From Palleronia aestuarii (GTDB lineage: Bacteria; Pseudomonadota; Alphaproteobacteria; Rhodobacterales; Rhodobacteraceae), in the NCBI RefSeq assembly GCF_003253995.1, contig NZ_QKZL01000007.1:124001-188000 (forward strand): a DNA stretch of 64,000 nucleotides. The letters are read 5' to 3'. The number at the start of each line of letters is the position of its first letter. Position 1 is the stretch's first letter. The notes beneath the pieces were generated by a model that made no database searches, was not told the DNA's origin, and saw nothing but the letters and a program-made list of their open reading frames with translations. Below are positions 44,165 through 52,576 of the stretch, piece after piece. Position numbers and translations under genes: made by a program.

Positions 44165-44242
44165 CCTTCGCCCCTGAGCTTTTCTGGGGATCGTAATCGC
44201 GGGCTTGCGAAGTTCCAGATCGCCGCGCCGAAAGGTCGCCAT

Positions 44243-44295
44243 CCGTCAGGTGCCGCTGACGGGGCCTCGCCTCCCTCCGACGCTTCTGCGAGAAG
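44243..44295 (+). promoter_or_regulatory. Two stem-loops in the leader of the selD fusion gene
   Basis: CCGTCAG/CTGACGG (44243-44262, 6-base loop) and CTTCT/AGAAG (44283-44295, GCG loop) lie 43-95 bases upstream of the ATG at 44338. They do not match a riboswitch class I know. They may structure the mRNA leader; regulation by selenium is speculation. Confidence 0.35.
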
Positions 44296-44337
44296 GCGCC
44301 ACCGCTTCCCGTGCGGCCCGCGCGAAAGGACGAACCG

Positions 44338-46497
44338 ATGCGAGACCCTCTGCCCCTCAGCCGCGACCTGGTGCTCGTGGGCGGCGGGCATGCCCATGCG
44401 CTCGTGCTGAAATCCTGGGGGATGAAGCCGTTGCCGGGCGTGCGGCTCACCCTCGTCAATCCCGGCCCGACGGCGCCCTATACGGGGATGCTGCCGGGCT
44501 TCGTCGCAGGCCACTACACGCGCGACGACCTTGAGATCGACCTCGTGCGGCTCGCGCGGTTCGCAGGCGCGCGGATCGTGCTCGGACGGGCCGTGGGCCT
44601 CGACCGGGCGGCCGGGGAGATCGCGATCGAGGACGACATCCTCGGGATGCGCCATATCGGCTACGACGTGGCCTCCCTCGATATCGGCATCCATTCGGAG
44701 ATGCCGGACCTACCGGGCTTCGCGGAGCACGCCGTTCCGGCAAAACCCCTCGCGCGGTTCGCCGAACGCTGGGCGGCCCGGCGGGAGGCGGGCGAAACCG
44801 GGCCCATGGCCGTGATCGGCGGGGGCGTCGGCGGCGTGGAGCTCGCTCTGGCCATGGCCTTCGCGACCGGTGGCCGCGTGACGCTCATCGATGGGGGACG
44901 GATCCTCTCCGGCGTCGGACCGGCCGCACGAACGGAACTCCTCCGGGCGCTCGACCGGCATGGCGTCGAGCGGGTCGAAGGCGCCGAAGTCGTGGCGATC
45001 ACGGGCGACGGCGTGACGCTCGCCGACGGACGGGAGATCGCGGCCACCTTCGTGACCGGCGCGGCGGGGGCGCGGCCGCACGACTGGCTGCGAAAGACCG
45101 GGCTCGACCTGCACGAGGGCTTCGTGCGGATCGACCGTCACCTCCGGTCCATTGGCGATCCGGCGATCTTCGCGGCGGGCGATTGCGCGCATATGGATTT
45201 CGCGCCCCGTCCGAAGGCCGGCGTCTTCGCGGTCAGGCAGGCGCCCGTCCTCGCGGAGAACCTGCGCGCGGCACTCTCGGGGGGGCGGCTCCGCAGCTAC
45301 CGGCCGCAACGCGACTACCTCAAGCTCGTCGCCACGGGGGAGAAATCCGCAGTGGCCGACAAGTGGGGCCTGCGCCTCTCGGGGCCCTGGCTCTGGCGTT
45401 GGAAGGACCGGGTCGACGCGAAGTTCATGGCGAAACTGAGGGATCTGGAACCGATGGCGCCGCCGCCCCTGCCCCGTCGGCATGCCGAGGGTCTCGCGAC
45501 GCTCACGGCACAGACGCCCTGCGGCGGCTGCGCGGCGAAGGTCGGCCGCGCCACGCTCGGGGCCGCGCTCGCGGCACTTCCGGGGGCCGCGCGCGATGAC
45601 GTCGAACTTGGCGCGGGCGACGACGCCGCGATCCTCCGGATCGGCGGGGCGCGGCAGGTGCTGACGGTCGATCAGCTCACCGGCGTGACGGAGGACCCGG
45701 CGCTTCTCGCCCGGATCGCGGCGCATCACGCGATGGGCGACTGCCTCGCCATGGGAGCCGTCCCGCAGGCGGCGCTGAGCCTCCTGACGCTGCCCCGCGC
45801 CTCGCCGCGGATAGAGGCCCGAATGCTCGCGGAGATCAGCGCCGCCGCGGGGGCGGTCTTCGTCGATGCCGGCGCGGCCGTGGTGGGCGGGCACAGCGCC
45901 ACCGGACCCGCGCTCGCGATCGGCTACACCGTGACCGGCCTCCTCGAAGCGGAGCCGCGGGCGCTCGGCGCCGCGCGGGCGGGCGACGTTCTGCTTTTAA
46001 CCCGTCCGCTCGGAACCGGCATCCTGCTCGCGGCCGAAATGGCGCTCGCCGCCCGCGGGCCCGATGTGGCGGCGGCTTGGCGGCAGATGGCCGCGCCGCA
46101 GGCCCCGCTCCTCAAGGCGCTTGCCCCCGCCCATGCGATCACGGACGTGACCGGATTCGGGCTGGCCGGGCATCTCATGGGACTTCTCGACGCCTCCGTC
46201 CTCGCCGCCGATCTCGACCTGGGTGCGCTGCCGCTTCTCGACGGCGTGGCGGCCCTCCTCGACCGGGGCGTCCGGTCGTCGCTCCACGCGTCGAACCGTG
46301 CCGCCCTCGACCGGATGCGGATGCCCGAGGACACCCGGAGCGAGATCCTCTTCGATCCGCAGACGGCGGGCGGCCTTCTCGCGTGCCTTCCGGAGGGGGA
46401 AGCTGAGGCCGTCCTGCGCGCGCTCCGGGCGGCGGGGGGGCGCGCTTGGCGGATCGGGCGACTGACGGAGGGGCCGCCGGAGATTCGCGTCGCCTGA
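44338..46497 (+). CDS. selD: FAD oxidoreductase fused to selenide, water dikinase (SelD)
   Basis: A 719-aa fusion. Residues about 1-375 are an NDH-2-like pyridine-nucleotide oxidoreductase (VLVGGGHAHALVL, MAVIGGGVGGVELALA, FAAGDCAHM). Residues about 385-719 are SelD, which makes selenophosphate from selenide and ATP. The catalytic region is TPCGGCAAKVG, with Cys398 and Lys401 standing in for E. coli Cys17 and Lys20; GDDAAIL, VDQLTGVTEDP and the C-terminal DPQTAGGLL follow. AAAGGA precedes the ATG. Such fusions are known in marine bacteria. The mnmH gene facing it uses selenophosphate. Confidence 0.93.
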   Translation: MRDPLPLSRDLVLVGGGHAHALVLKSWGMKPLPGVRLTLVNPGPTAPYTGMLPGFVAGHYTRDDLEIDLVRLARFAGARIVLGRAVGLDRAAGEIAIEDDILGMRHIGYDVASLDIGIHSEMPDLPGFAEHAVPAKPLARFAERWAARREAGETGPMAVIGGGVGGVELALAMAFATGGRVTLIDGGRILSGVGPAARTELLRALDRHGVERVEGAEVVAITGDGVTLADGREIAATFVTGAAGARPHDWLRKTGLDLHEGFVRIDRHLRSIGDPAIFAAGDCAHMDFAPRPKAGVFAVRQAPVLAENLRAALSGGRLRSYRPQRDYLKLVATGEKSAVADKWGLRLSGPWLWRWKDRVDAKFMAKLRDLEPMAPPPLPRRHAEGLATLTAQTPCGGCAAKVGRATLGAALAALPGAARDDVELGAGDDAAILRIGGARQVLTVDQLTGVTEDPALLARIAAHHAMGDCLAMGAVPQAALSLLTLPRASPRIEARMLAEISAAAGAVFVDAGAAVVGGHSATGPALAIGYTVTGLLEAEPRALGAARAGDVLLLTRPLGTGILLAAEMALAARGPDVAAAWRQMAAPQAPLLKALAPAHAITDVTGFGLAGHLMGLLDASVLAADLDLGALPLLDGVAALLDRGVRSSLHASNRAALDRMRMPEDTRSEILFDPQTAGGLLACLPEGEAEAVLRALRAAGGRAWRIGRLTEGPPEIRVA

Positions 46498-46498
46498 T

Positions 46499-47551
46499 CT
46501 ACGCCACCCCGCCGATCGTCGCGACGATCCGGTCGGCGAGACGCTCCAGCGCATCCTCGTCCAGCGAGTCGGTCTCGAGGGTCGCAAGGCGGTCCGGCTC
46601 GCCACGCGCGCGCTGCTTGGCGTATCGCGGGTCGTAATGCCATTCCATGAGCTCTCCCGCGAGCTCCGCATGCAGCCCCTTCGCAGCGAGACCGCGCCAT
46701 GCCGCGACCCGCGCCGTGCCCTGGAGCCGCGTCAATCCTTCGAGGATGGCGTGGAGCCGGCCGGGATCCGATGCGAACATCGTGTAGGTCCGCGCGAGGT
46801 AATCGGCCCGGGCCGCGCGGGGCGCCTCGATCGTCAGCCGCGGCGCGCGGCGCATGGCGGCCCAGAGGGAGGGCGGCACGCTGCGGTCGCCGATCTTGCT
46901 CGATTCGGCCTCGACGAGGACCGGGCGAGCCGGATCGAGGCTGCGGATCCGCTGCGCCAGGGCCGATTCGAACGCCTTCTGCGACGGCTGCGGCCCCATC
47001 CCGCCAAAGACGGAGCCCCGGTGGTTCGCGAGCCCCTCGAGATCGAGGATCTGCAGACCGCGTGCCCGCGCGAGATGGAGAAGATCGGTCTTGGCGGTCC
47101 CGGTATACCCGTCGAGGAGGACGACCTTCGCCGGGAAGGGCGCGTCGTAGAGGGCCGTCTTCACCAGGACACGGTAGCTGCGATAGCCGCCCTCGAGCAC
47201 GGACACGCGCCAGCCGATCTGGCCCAGGATCACGGCGAAGGAATTCGAGCGTTGCCCGCCGCGCCAGCAATAGACGAGCGGGCGCCAGCCGCCGTCGTGG
47301 CCGGCGAGCGGTCCCTCGATATGGCGCGCGGCGTTGCGCGCCACGATCGCGGCGCCGATCTTGCGGGCGAGAAACGCGCTCTGCTGCACGTAGATCGTGC
47401 CCACGCGGGCACGTTCGTCATCGTCGAGAACGGGAAGGTTCACCGCGCCCGGGACATGATCTTCGGCGTATTCCGACGGCGAACGCACGTCGATGATCGC
47501 GTCGTGGTCGGACGTGGCGAGGCTTTCGAGATCGGGGGGCGCGAAGGGCAT
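46499..47551 (-). CDS. mnmH: tRNA 2-selenouridine synthase
   Basis: A 350-aa protein (SelU/YbbB) replacing sulfur by selenium in the wobble 2-thiouridine of tRNAs for Lys, Glu and Gln, via a geranylated intermediate. It has a rhodanese domain (IIDVRSPSEYAEDHVPGAVN) with catalytic Cys in YCWRGGQRS and a P-loop domain with DGYTGTAKTDLL, where Ala replaces the usual Gly before Lys. Start ATG 47551. It faces selD with a single base between stop codons, an arrangement that supports joint function though not joint transcription. Confidence 0.93.
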   Translation of the reverse strand: MPFAPPDLESLATSDHDAIIDVRSPSEYAEDHVPGAVNLPVLDDDERARVGTIYVQQSAFLARKIGAAIVARNAARHIEGPLAGHDGGWRPLVYCWRGGQRSNSFAVILGQIGWRVSVLEGGYRSYRVLVKTALYDAPFPAKVVLLDGYTGTAKTDLLHLARARGLQILDLEGLANHRGSVFGGMGPQPSQKAFESALAQRIRSLDPARPVLVEAESSKIGDRSVPPSLWAAMRRAPRLTIEAPRAARADYLARTYTMFASDPGRLHAILEGLTRLQGTARVAAWRGLAAKGLHAELAGELMEWHYDPRYAKQRARGEPDRLATLETDSLDEDALERLADRIVATIGGVA

Positions 47552-47732
47552 GGCGCGGTGTATCGCGCGCGCGGTTGGCTGAAAAGTCGCGAACGTCGCA
47601 TGCCCCTCCTGCGGCAGGAAGGTCACGCCTGCGCCATCTCGCCCTATGCGTGTGCTCACATTCCCGTCGGGGACTATCGGCAAGGGTATGCGACAGGTAG
47701 GCTTCTCGTCGACCGAACACGGATCGAGGCTC

Positions 47733-48539
47733 ATGACGCGCAGTTTGACATCTCTTCTCGCCACGGCGGCGCTCTCTATCCTTGTCGGGGGGAGCGCCGA
47801 GGCGGCGCAGTGCGGCAATACGGCCGCGGGCTTCGAGCCCTGGAAGCAGCAATTCGCGCGGGAGGCCGCGGCGCAGGGGATCGGCGCGCGGGGCCTGCAG
47901 TCGCTCGCCGATACCCGCTACGCACAGGAGACGATCGCCGCCGACCGCGACCAGCGGAGCTTTCGCTATTCCCTCGACCGCTTCCTCGAAATCCGGGGCG
48001 GGCCCACGATCGTGTCGCAGGGACGCCGCCGCAAGGCGCAGCATCCCGACTTCTATGCCGCTCTCGAACGGGATTACGGCGTTCCGGCGGGCGTCCTGCT
48101 CGCCATTCACGGAATGGAGACGGGCTTCGGCAACTTCATGGGCGACAGCAACGTCGTCTCGTCCATCGTGACGCTGGCCTACGATTGCCGGCGGTCGGAC
48201 TTCTTCACCGGCCATGCGCTGGCGGCGCTCGCCCTCGTCGATCGCGGATCGATCTCGCCCGCGACGACGGGTGCGCGCCACGGGGAGGTCGGGCACACGC
48301 AATTCCTGCCCGGCAACGTCCTGCGCTACGGCGTGGACGGGAACGGCGACGGTCGCGTGGACCTGACGAACGTCGTCGACGCGATGGCCTCCACGGCGAA
48401 TTTTTTGCGGCAGAAGGGCTGGCGTCCCGGATTGGGCTACCAGCCGGGCGAGCCGAACTTCCCTGCGATCGAGGCCTGGAACGCCGCCTCGGTCTACCAG
48501 CAGGCGATCGCGCTTCTCGCGGCGCAGATCGACCGCTGA
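47733..48539 (+). CDS. Lytic murein transglycosylase (MltB-like)
   Basis: A 268-aa exported enzyme that cleaves peptidoglycan with formation of 1,6-anhydro-MurNAc. It has a signal peptide (MTRSLTSLLATAALSILVGGSAEAA) and an MltB/SLT-2 domain: LDRFLEIRGG, VLLAIHGMETGFGNFMG with the catalytic Glu, and RHGEVGHTQFLPGNVLRYG. GATCGAGG lies just before the ATG. No lipobox is present, so it is periplasmic rather than lipid-anchored. Its stop lies within a palindrome shared with the convergent cyclase gene. Confidence 0.88.
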   Translation: MTRSLTSLLATAALSILVGGSAEAAQCGNTAAGFEPWKQQFAREAAAQGIGARGLQSLADTRYAQETIAADRDQRSFRYSLDRFLEIRGGPTIVSQGRRRKAQHPDFYAALERDYGVPAGVLLAIHGMETGFGNFMGDSNVVSSIVTLAYDCRRSDFFTGHALAALALVDRGSISPATTGARHGEVGHTQFLPGNVLRYGVDGNGDGRVDLTNVVDAMASTANFLRQKGWRPGLGYQPGEPNFPAIEAWNAASVYQQAIALLAAQIDR

Positions 48540-48553
48540 GCCAATTGGCTCAG
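48536..48553. terminator. Perfect 18-bp palindrome over two convergent stop codons
   Basis: CTGAGCCAATTGGCTCAG is self-complementary and contains the stop codons of both the transglycosylase gene (TGA 48537-48539) and the GGDEF gene (TCA at 48550-48552). It would fold identically in both transcripts. No T-run follows. Confidence 0.45.
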
Positions 48554-49575
48554 GTCGCCGCGCGCCGCAGGTCGCCCAGTTGCGGTACGGGAAGCGGCGC
48601 GTCGGGAGAGAAGATCGTGTGCCGCCCCCGCCCCTCCTGCTTCGACTGGTAGAGCGCCCGGTCGGCATCGGCCATCATCCGTTCGGCCTCCGGCTGCGCA
48701 TAATCGGTCGAGATCGCGGTGCCGAGGCTGCCCGAAATCCGGCAGGGCCGCCCTTCGAAAAGGACGGGGCGCTCTAGCTTCTCGATCATGCGTTCCCCGA
48801 TTCGCTCGAGCGCCGTGCGATCGGTCATCGCGTCGAAAAGGACCACGAACTCGTCTCCGCCGACGCGGGCCACCGTATCGCAGCTGCGCGTGACCTCGTT
48901 CAACGCGCGCGCCACGGCCTCCAGCACCAGATCGCCCGCGGCGTGACCTTCGGTGTCGTTGACCTGCTTGAAGAAATCCAGATCGACCCGGCAGAGGGAG
49001 AAGGGCACGTTGTCGGCGAGCATCCTGCGCAGAACGGTCTCGAGCGCGCGGCGGTTGCGCAGACCGGTCAGCATGTCGGTCACCGCCTGCTCCTCGGCGG
49101 CGGATTTCGCCCCTTGCAACCGGTCGATCAGGCGACGCGATTCCGCCATCGCGGCGGCCTTCGCCTCGATGAGATAGAGCATGTCGACGGTCATGTCCGT
49201 CGGGCTGAAATCGCTGTTGGTCAAACCGCCGCCGCCGAGATCGGAGAGCTCGGAGAGGGCGAGGGTCAGGTTGATGAGCGCGCCGCCATCCTCCGAGAGC
49301 GACACGAGAACGCCGCGGAACTGCACGCCGCGCCCCTCGAGAAGACGCAGGTGGAGCCGGCGCCCGACGGCACCGAGAAGGCTCTCGGCATCCACGATAT
49401 CGGCGGGGCGGGAGACGGCGAAGACCTTGAGCGCAGAGCGGCCCATGTAGCTCCGCGTGCCCGCCTGCCGTCGGAAGGCCGGGCCGACATGGATGATCCG
49501 TGCGGAGCGATCGAGAAGGACATGCATCGGCAGCAGCGTGTCGAGCGCCTGCGTCTGCATCCCGACGACGCTCAT
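48550..49575 (-). CDS. HNOBA-GGDEF diguanylate cyclase
   Basis: A 341-aa soluble protein: an N-terminal heme-NO-binding-associated (HNOBA, PAS-like) domain (about 1-130), a coiled helix (about 134-165, resembling the signalling helix) and a GGDEF domain (about 165-330). GGDEF is at 239-243, with an intact inhibitory RxxD site (R230-D233), so it should make c-di-GMP with product feedback. HNOBA domains couple H-NOX sensors to output enzymes; the upstream H-NOX gene overlaps this one by 4 bases (ATGA), so they form a sensor-effector pair. Confidence 0.9.
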   Translation of the reverse strand: MSVVGMQTQALDTLLPMHVLLDRSARIIHVGPAFRRQAGTRSYMGRSALKVFAVSRPADIVDAESLLGAVGRRLHLRLLEGRGVQFRGVLVSLSEDGGALINLTLALSELSDLGGGGLTNSDFSPTDMTVDMLYLIEAKAAAMAESRRLIDRLQGAKSAAEEQAVTDMLTGLRNRRALETVLRRMLADNVPFSLCRVDLDFFKQVNDTEGHAAGDLVLEAVARALNEVTRSCDTVARVGGDEFVVLFDAMTDRTALERIGERMIEKLERPVLFEGRPCRISGSLGTAISTDYAQPEAERMMADADRALYQSKQEGRGRHTIFSPDAPLPVPQLGDLRRAAT

Positions 49576-50159
49576 ATCACACTCGCCAGCTCGAAGCTGC
49601 GCCCTTCGGCGAACGAGGTCGACAGGACAGCGATCTCGATCGTCCAGGCCCCGTCCACGGGGCCGTCTGCGAGATCGAGAAAGACCAGGGCGCCGTAATC
49701 GTCGGCCAGCGCGCGCAACACGCCGAGAATCACGTGGACCATGCCTTCCGGTGTCGCTCCGCAGCGCAGCCGGTACCGATCGGGTTCAAGCTCCGCCAGT
49801 TCCAGCGTCGGGATCACCAGGTCCGGAACCGCGAGCCGCACCCGGTCCGGCAAGTCGTCGAGCGAATCGAGGAAATCGACGAAACCCGCACCACCGAACC
49901 GCAGGAGCCGCCGAATCCGGGCCATGTTCGGGTGCGACACGAGATAGATGCCCAGATCCTCGAGCAGATCGGCCCGCGGCTTGCGCAACACCCGCGTCGC
50001 CGCGTCGATCACCGTCAGCGTGACGGAATCATCGTAGTCCAGCATCGCCTCGAAGGACGTGAAATCGAGCCGCGCGACCTCGGCCACCCTCATCCATCGC
50101 GCCGAGCCGTAGACATCCTCCACAAAGCTCTGGAGCGACCTGTTCATCAATCCGTGCAT
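49572..50159 (-). CDS. H-NOX-fold protein apparently lacking heme ligands
   Basis: A 195-aa HNOB/H-NOX-type protein (MHGLMNRSLQSFVEDVYGS start; LLRFGGAGFVDFLDSLDDL; ILGVLRALADDYG near the C-terminal part). H-NOX proteins sense NO through a heme bound by a proximal His near residue 102 and a YxSxR motif near 131-135. Here, in the aligned positions, residue 104 is Pro (DDLPDRV) and Cys133-Ala135-Pro137 replace YxSxR. The only His residues are at 2, 76 and 142. It is coupled to the HNOBA-GGDEF gene. It may bind another ligand or heme differently. Confidence 0.85.
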   Translation of the reverse strand: MHGLMNRSLQSFVEDVYGSARWMRVAEVARLDFTSFEAMLDYDDSVTLTVIDAATRVLRKPRADLLEDLGIYLVSHPNMARIRRLLRFGGAGFVDFLDSLDDLPDRVRLAVPDLVIPTLELAELEPDRYRLRCGATPEGMVHVILGVLRALADDYGALVFLDLADGPVDGAWTIEIAVLSTSFAEGRSFELASVI

Positions 50160-50266
50160 GTGCTGATCCCCATCCTCACGGGTGCGGGGTAGCATCGCGA
50201 ACTTAAGGTTTTGCTAGCGCGCCCCGTCCAGCCATGGGTCGGTCGCGCCGGAACGCCACGTCACGC

Positions 50267-50545
50267 TCATGTCCAGTGCATCTCGTCGCCGCCTGGAAGC
50301 GCGGCGCGTGCCTGCAGGACGCTGTCGAGGGGCAGCCCCTCGGCCTCGCAGAATTCCCGAACCCGCCGATCGTCCTGCGCAAGGAAGTCGAGAACTGCCG
50401 CAAGGAAATCGGGATCGTTTACTTTAGCGCGAACATGAACCAAATCCGTACCTGTGGAGTTGAGGAACTTATGGAACAAACCGTCCCGTCCAACGATCCA
50501 ATCCAAGGCACGCGCTGCCACTGTCTCGGCATGATCTCGCCGCAT
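50267..50545 (-). CDS. DUF3572 family protein
   Basis: A 92-aa soluble, largely helical protein starting MRRDHAETVAARALDWIVG, with the DUF3572 pattern GLFHKFLNSTGTDLVHVRAKVNDPDFLAAVLDFL. The family is alphaproteobacterial and often stands near the PleD/DivK response regulators, as here (50641, opposite strand). GAGG precedes ATG 50545; an upstream GTG is less likely. Function is unknown. Confidence 0.85.
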   Translation of the reverse strand: MRRDHAETVAARALDWIVGRDGLFHKFLNSTGTDLVHVRAKVNDPDFLAAVLDFLAQDDRRVREFCEAEGLPLDSVLQARAALPGGDEMHWT

Positions 50546-50640
50546 CCTGACCTCAATTCTCACTGCCGAAAGATTTTGTTAAGCGCGTTTGTGAGAGGGT
50601 ACACCGTGAAAGCCGGAACTTATCAACAGCAAGGATGCTG

Positions 50641-52071
50641 ATGTCCCGACGAGTACTCATTGTCGATGCGACAGCCACGAACCGGATCGCCCTGAAGGCA
50701 TCCCTGTCTGCCGCTCGGTACCAGGTGACCGCCGTCGCTAACGCGACGGAGGCGCTGGCGGCCTTCGTGCGTGACGGAACGGATATCGTCGTCTGCGACG
50801 TCGACCTTCCCGATATGACCGCTCAGGACTTCTGCGCCCGCATGCGATCCGATCACGGATCCTCCACCCCTCCGATCGTGGTGGTTAGCGATCGTGACGA
50901 TGCCGAGTTCCGAATCGCGGCGCTTGAGGCCGGTGCATCGTCGATCGTGCGTCGGCCGATCGACCGTCAATGGCTGCTCACGACGATGCGCAGCCTGCTG
51001 CGCGCGAGCGAATCGCGCGCCGAACTGCACCGCCGGACGCAGACCGCCTCCCGGCTGGGCTTCGCTGAGGCTTCCTCGCCGTTCGAGACCCCTGGCCGCA
51101 TTGCCATCGTCGGCGAGAAAAGCGCCACGGCCTCCGCAATCGCGCGCGAATTGCGCCGCAGCGCTCCGCACGACATCAGCGTCATCTCGCCGAGCGAGGC
51201 CCAAGCCGTGGCTGATAGCGACGCGCCTCCCGACCTTTTCGTATTGTCTCATCAGGAGGGCGATATCGACGAGGTCCTCTGGATCCTCGCGGAGCTTCGC
51301 GCGAGCGGTCATGCCCGGCGGGCCGCCTTCGTGGTGGAATACGATCCCGAGATGCCCGACAAGGGCGCGCGCGCCCTTGATCTCGGCGTCAACGACCTCG
51401 TGCCCTGTTACGCGAGCGCGGAGGAGCGGAGCCTGCGCATCCTGCGTCAGTTGAAGCTCAAGCGCGAGACGGACGCGCTGCGCGCGAGCGTCGATGCCGG
51501 CCTCGTCATGGCGGCCTTCGATCCGCTGACGGGTCTCTACAATCGGCGCTACGCGATGCATCACCTCGCAGTCCTCGCGGCGCGGCCGCACGCGGCGGGG
51601 CGCGGTTATGGCACGCTGCTCGTCGATGTCGACCACTTCAAGGCGGTGAACGATACCTTCGGGCATCCGGCGGGCGATGCGGTGCTGCGCCAAGTGGCCG
51701 ATCGCCTGCGCGAGAACATCCGCGATGTCGATCTCGTGGCGCGCATCGGGGGCGAGGAGTTCCTGATCGCGATGCCGGACACTGCGCCCGACGAGGCGAT
51801 GATCGCCGCCGAACGACTTAGGACGGCCATCTCGGCGACGCCCATCACCACGACGTCGGGCACCGATATTGCGGTGACAGTCAGCATCGGGGCGGTTTGT
51901 GCGATCAGCGATCCGGACTCGGCCCTGGCATCGGCCGATGCCGCGCTTTACCGCGCCAAGGCGGAGGGCCGCGACCGCACCCGTCTCGCCGACGACGCCC
52001 GGGACCGGCTTCGCGGACCGCGCGGCCTTGTCGATTACCCCCTCGCACCCCCTGCGGAACGGACGAACTGA
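50641..52071 (+). CDS. pleD: PleD-type response regulator with GGDEF domain
   Basis: A 476-aa regulator: N-terminal receiver domain with phosphoacceptor D53 (VVCDVDLPDM), a second adaptor receiver-like domain (about 145-275, acid pocket not conserved) and a GGDEF domain with GGEEF at 370-374 and RxxD I-site (RDVD) just before it. This REC-REC-GGDEF layout is that of Caulobacter PleD, which controls polar development and motility through c-di-GMP. AAGGA with 5-base spacing selects ATG 50641 over ATG 50635. It diverges from the DUF3572 gene, and DUF983 follows. Confidence 0.9.
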   Translation: MSRRVLIVDATATNRIALKASLSAARYQVTAVANATEALAAFVRDGTDIVVCDVDLPDMTAQDFCARMRSDHGSSTPPIVVVSDRDDAEFRIAALEAGASSIVRRPIDRQWLLTTMRSLLRASESRAELHRRTQTASRLGFAEASSPFETPGRIAIVGEKSATASAIARELRRSAPHDISVISPSEAQAVADSDAPPDLFVLSHQEGDIDEVLWILAELRASGHARRAAFVVEYDPEMPDKGARALDLGVNDLVPCYASAEERSLRILRQLKLKRETDALRASVDAGLVMAAFDPLTGLYNRRYAMHHLAVLAARPHAAGRGYGTLLVDVDHFKAVNDTFGHPAGDAVLRQVADRLRENIRDVDLVARIGGEEFLIAMPDTAPDEAMIAAERLRTAISATPITTTSGTDIAVTVSIGAVCAISDPDSALASADAALYRAKAEGRDRTRLADDARDRLRGPRGLVDYPLAPPAERTN

Positions 52072-52180
52072 CTGTTCCCATCCGGGTTTCGCGACAACCC
52101 GCCGCAAGCGTCCCACACGGGCCCTGCTGACACGCGCGGCAGGGAGGAGTAAGGCTACGGCCAAAGAGAGGACGCAGCCC

Positions 52181-52576
52181 ATGTTCGACAATCCCGACGA
52201 GGACCGGGTGGAAGAGGATCGCGCCGATCGCCCGCTGAAACCCGCCCTTCTGAACGGGTTCCGGCGCAGATGTCCGAATTGCGGGTCCGGCCCCGTGCTG
52301 AAGGGATATCTGACGGTCAGGGCGCGCTGCTGCGTCTGCGGGGAGGAATTGCAGCATGCCCGCGCCGACGATGCGCCGGCCTATCTGACGATTCTCCTCG
52401 TGGGCCACCTGATGGCGCCCTTCCTGCATGTCGTGTTCGTCGCGTTCCGGCCGCCGCCGATGGTGCTCGCGACGATCTTCTGCACGGCCTGCGTCGCGCT
52501 GTCGCTTTACCTGCTGCCGCGGCTGAAGGGGATGGTCGTGGCTTTCCAGTGGGCGCGGCGGATGCACGGGTTTTGA
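52181..52576 (+). CDS. DUF983 membrane protein
   Basis: A 131-aa protein with an N-terminal zinc-ribbon-like CPNCGSG...CCVCGEEL and two hydrophobic segments (APAYLTILLVGHLMAPFLHVVF truncated core; ATIFCTACVALSLYLLP). DUF983 proteins are common in alphaproteobacteria, often near cytochrome oxidase or rnr genes; function unknown. GAGAGGA precedes the ATG. Its stop overlaps the TTG start of the NUDIX gene. Confidence 0.88.
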   Translation: MFDNPDEDRVEEDRADRPLKPALLNGFRRRCPNCGSGPVLKGYLTVRARCCVCGEELQHARADDAPAYLTILLVGHLMAPFLHVVFVAFRPPPMVLATIFCTACVALSLYLLPRLKGMVVAFQWARRMHGF

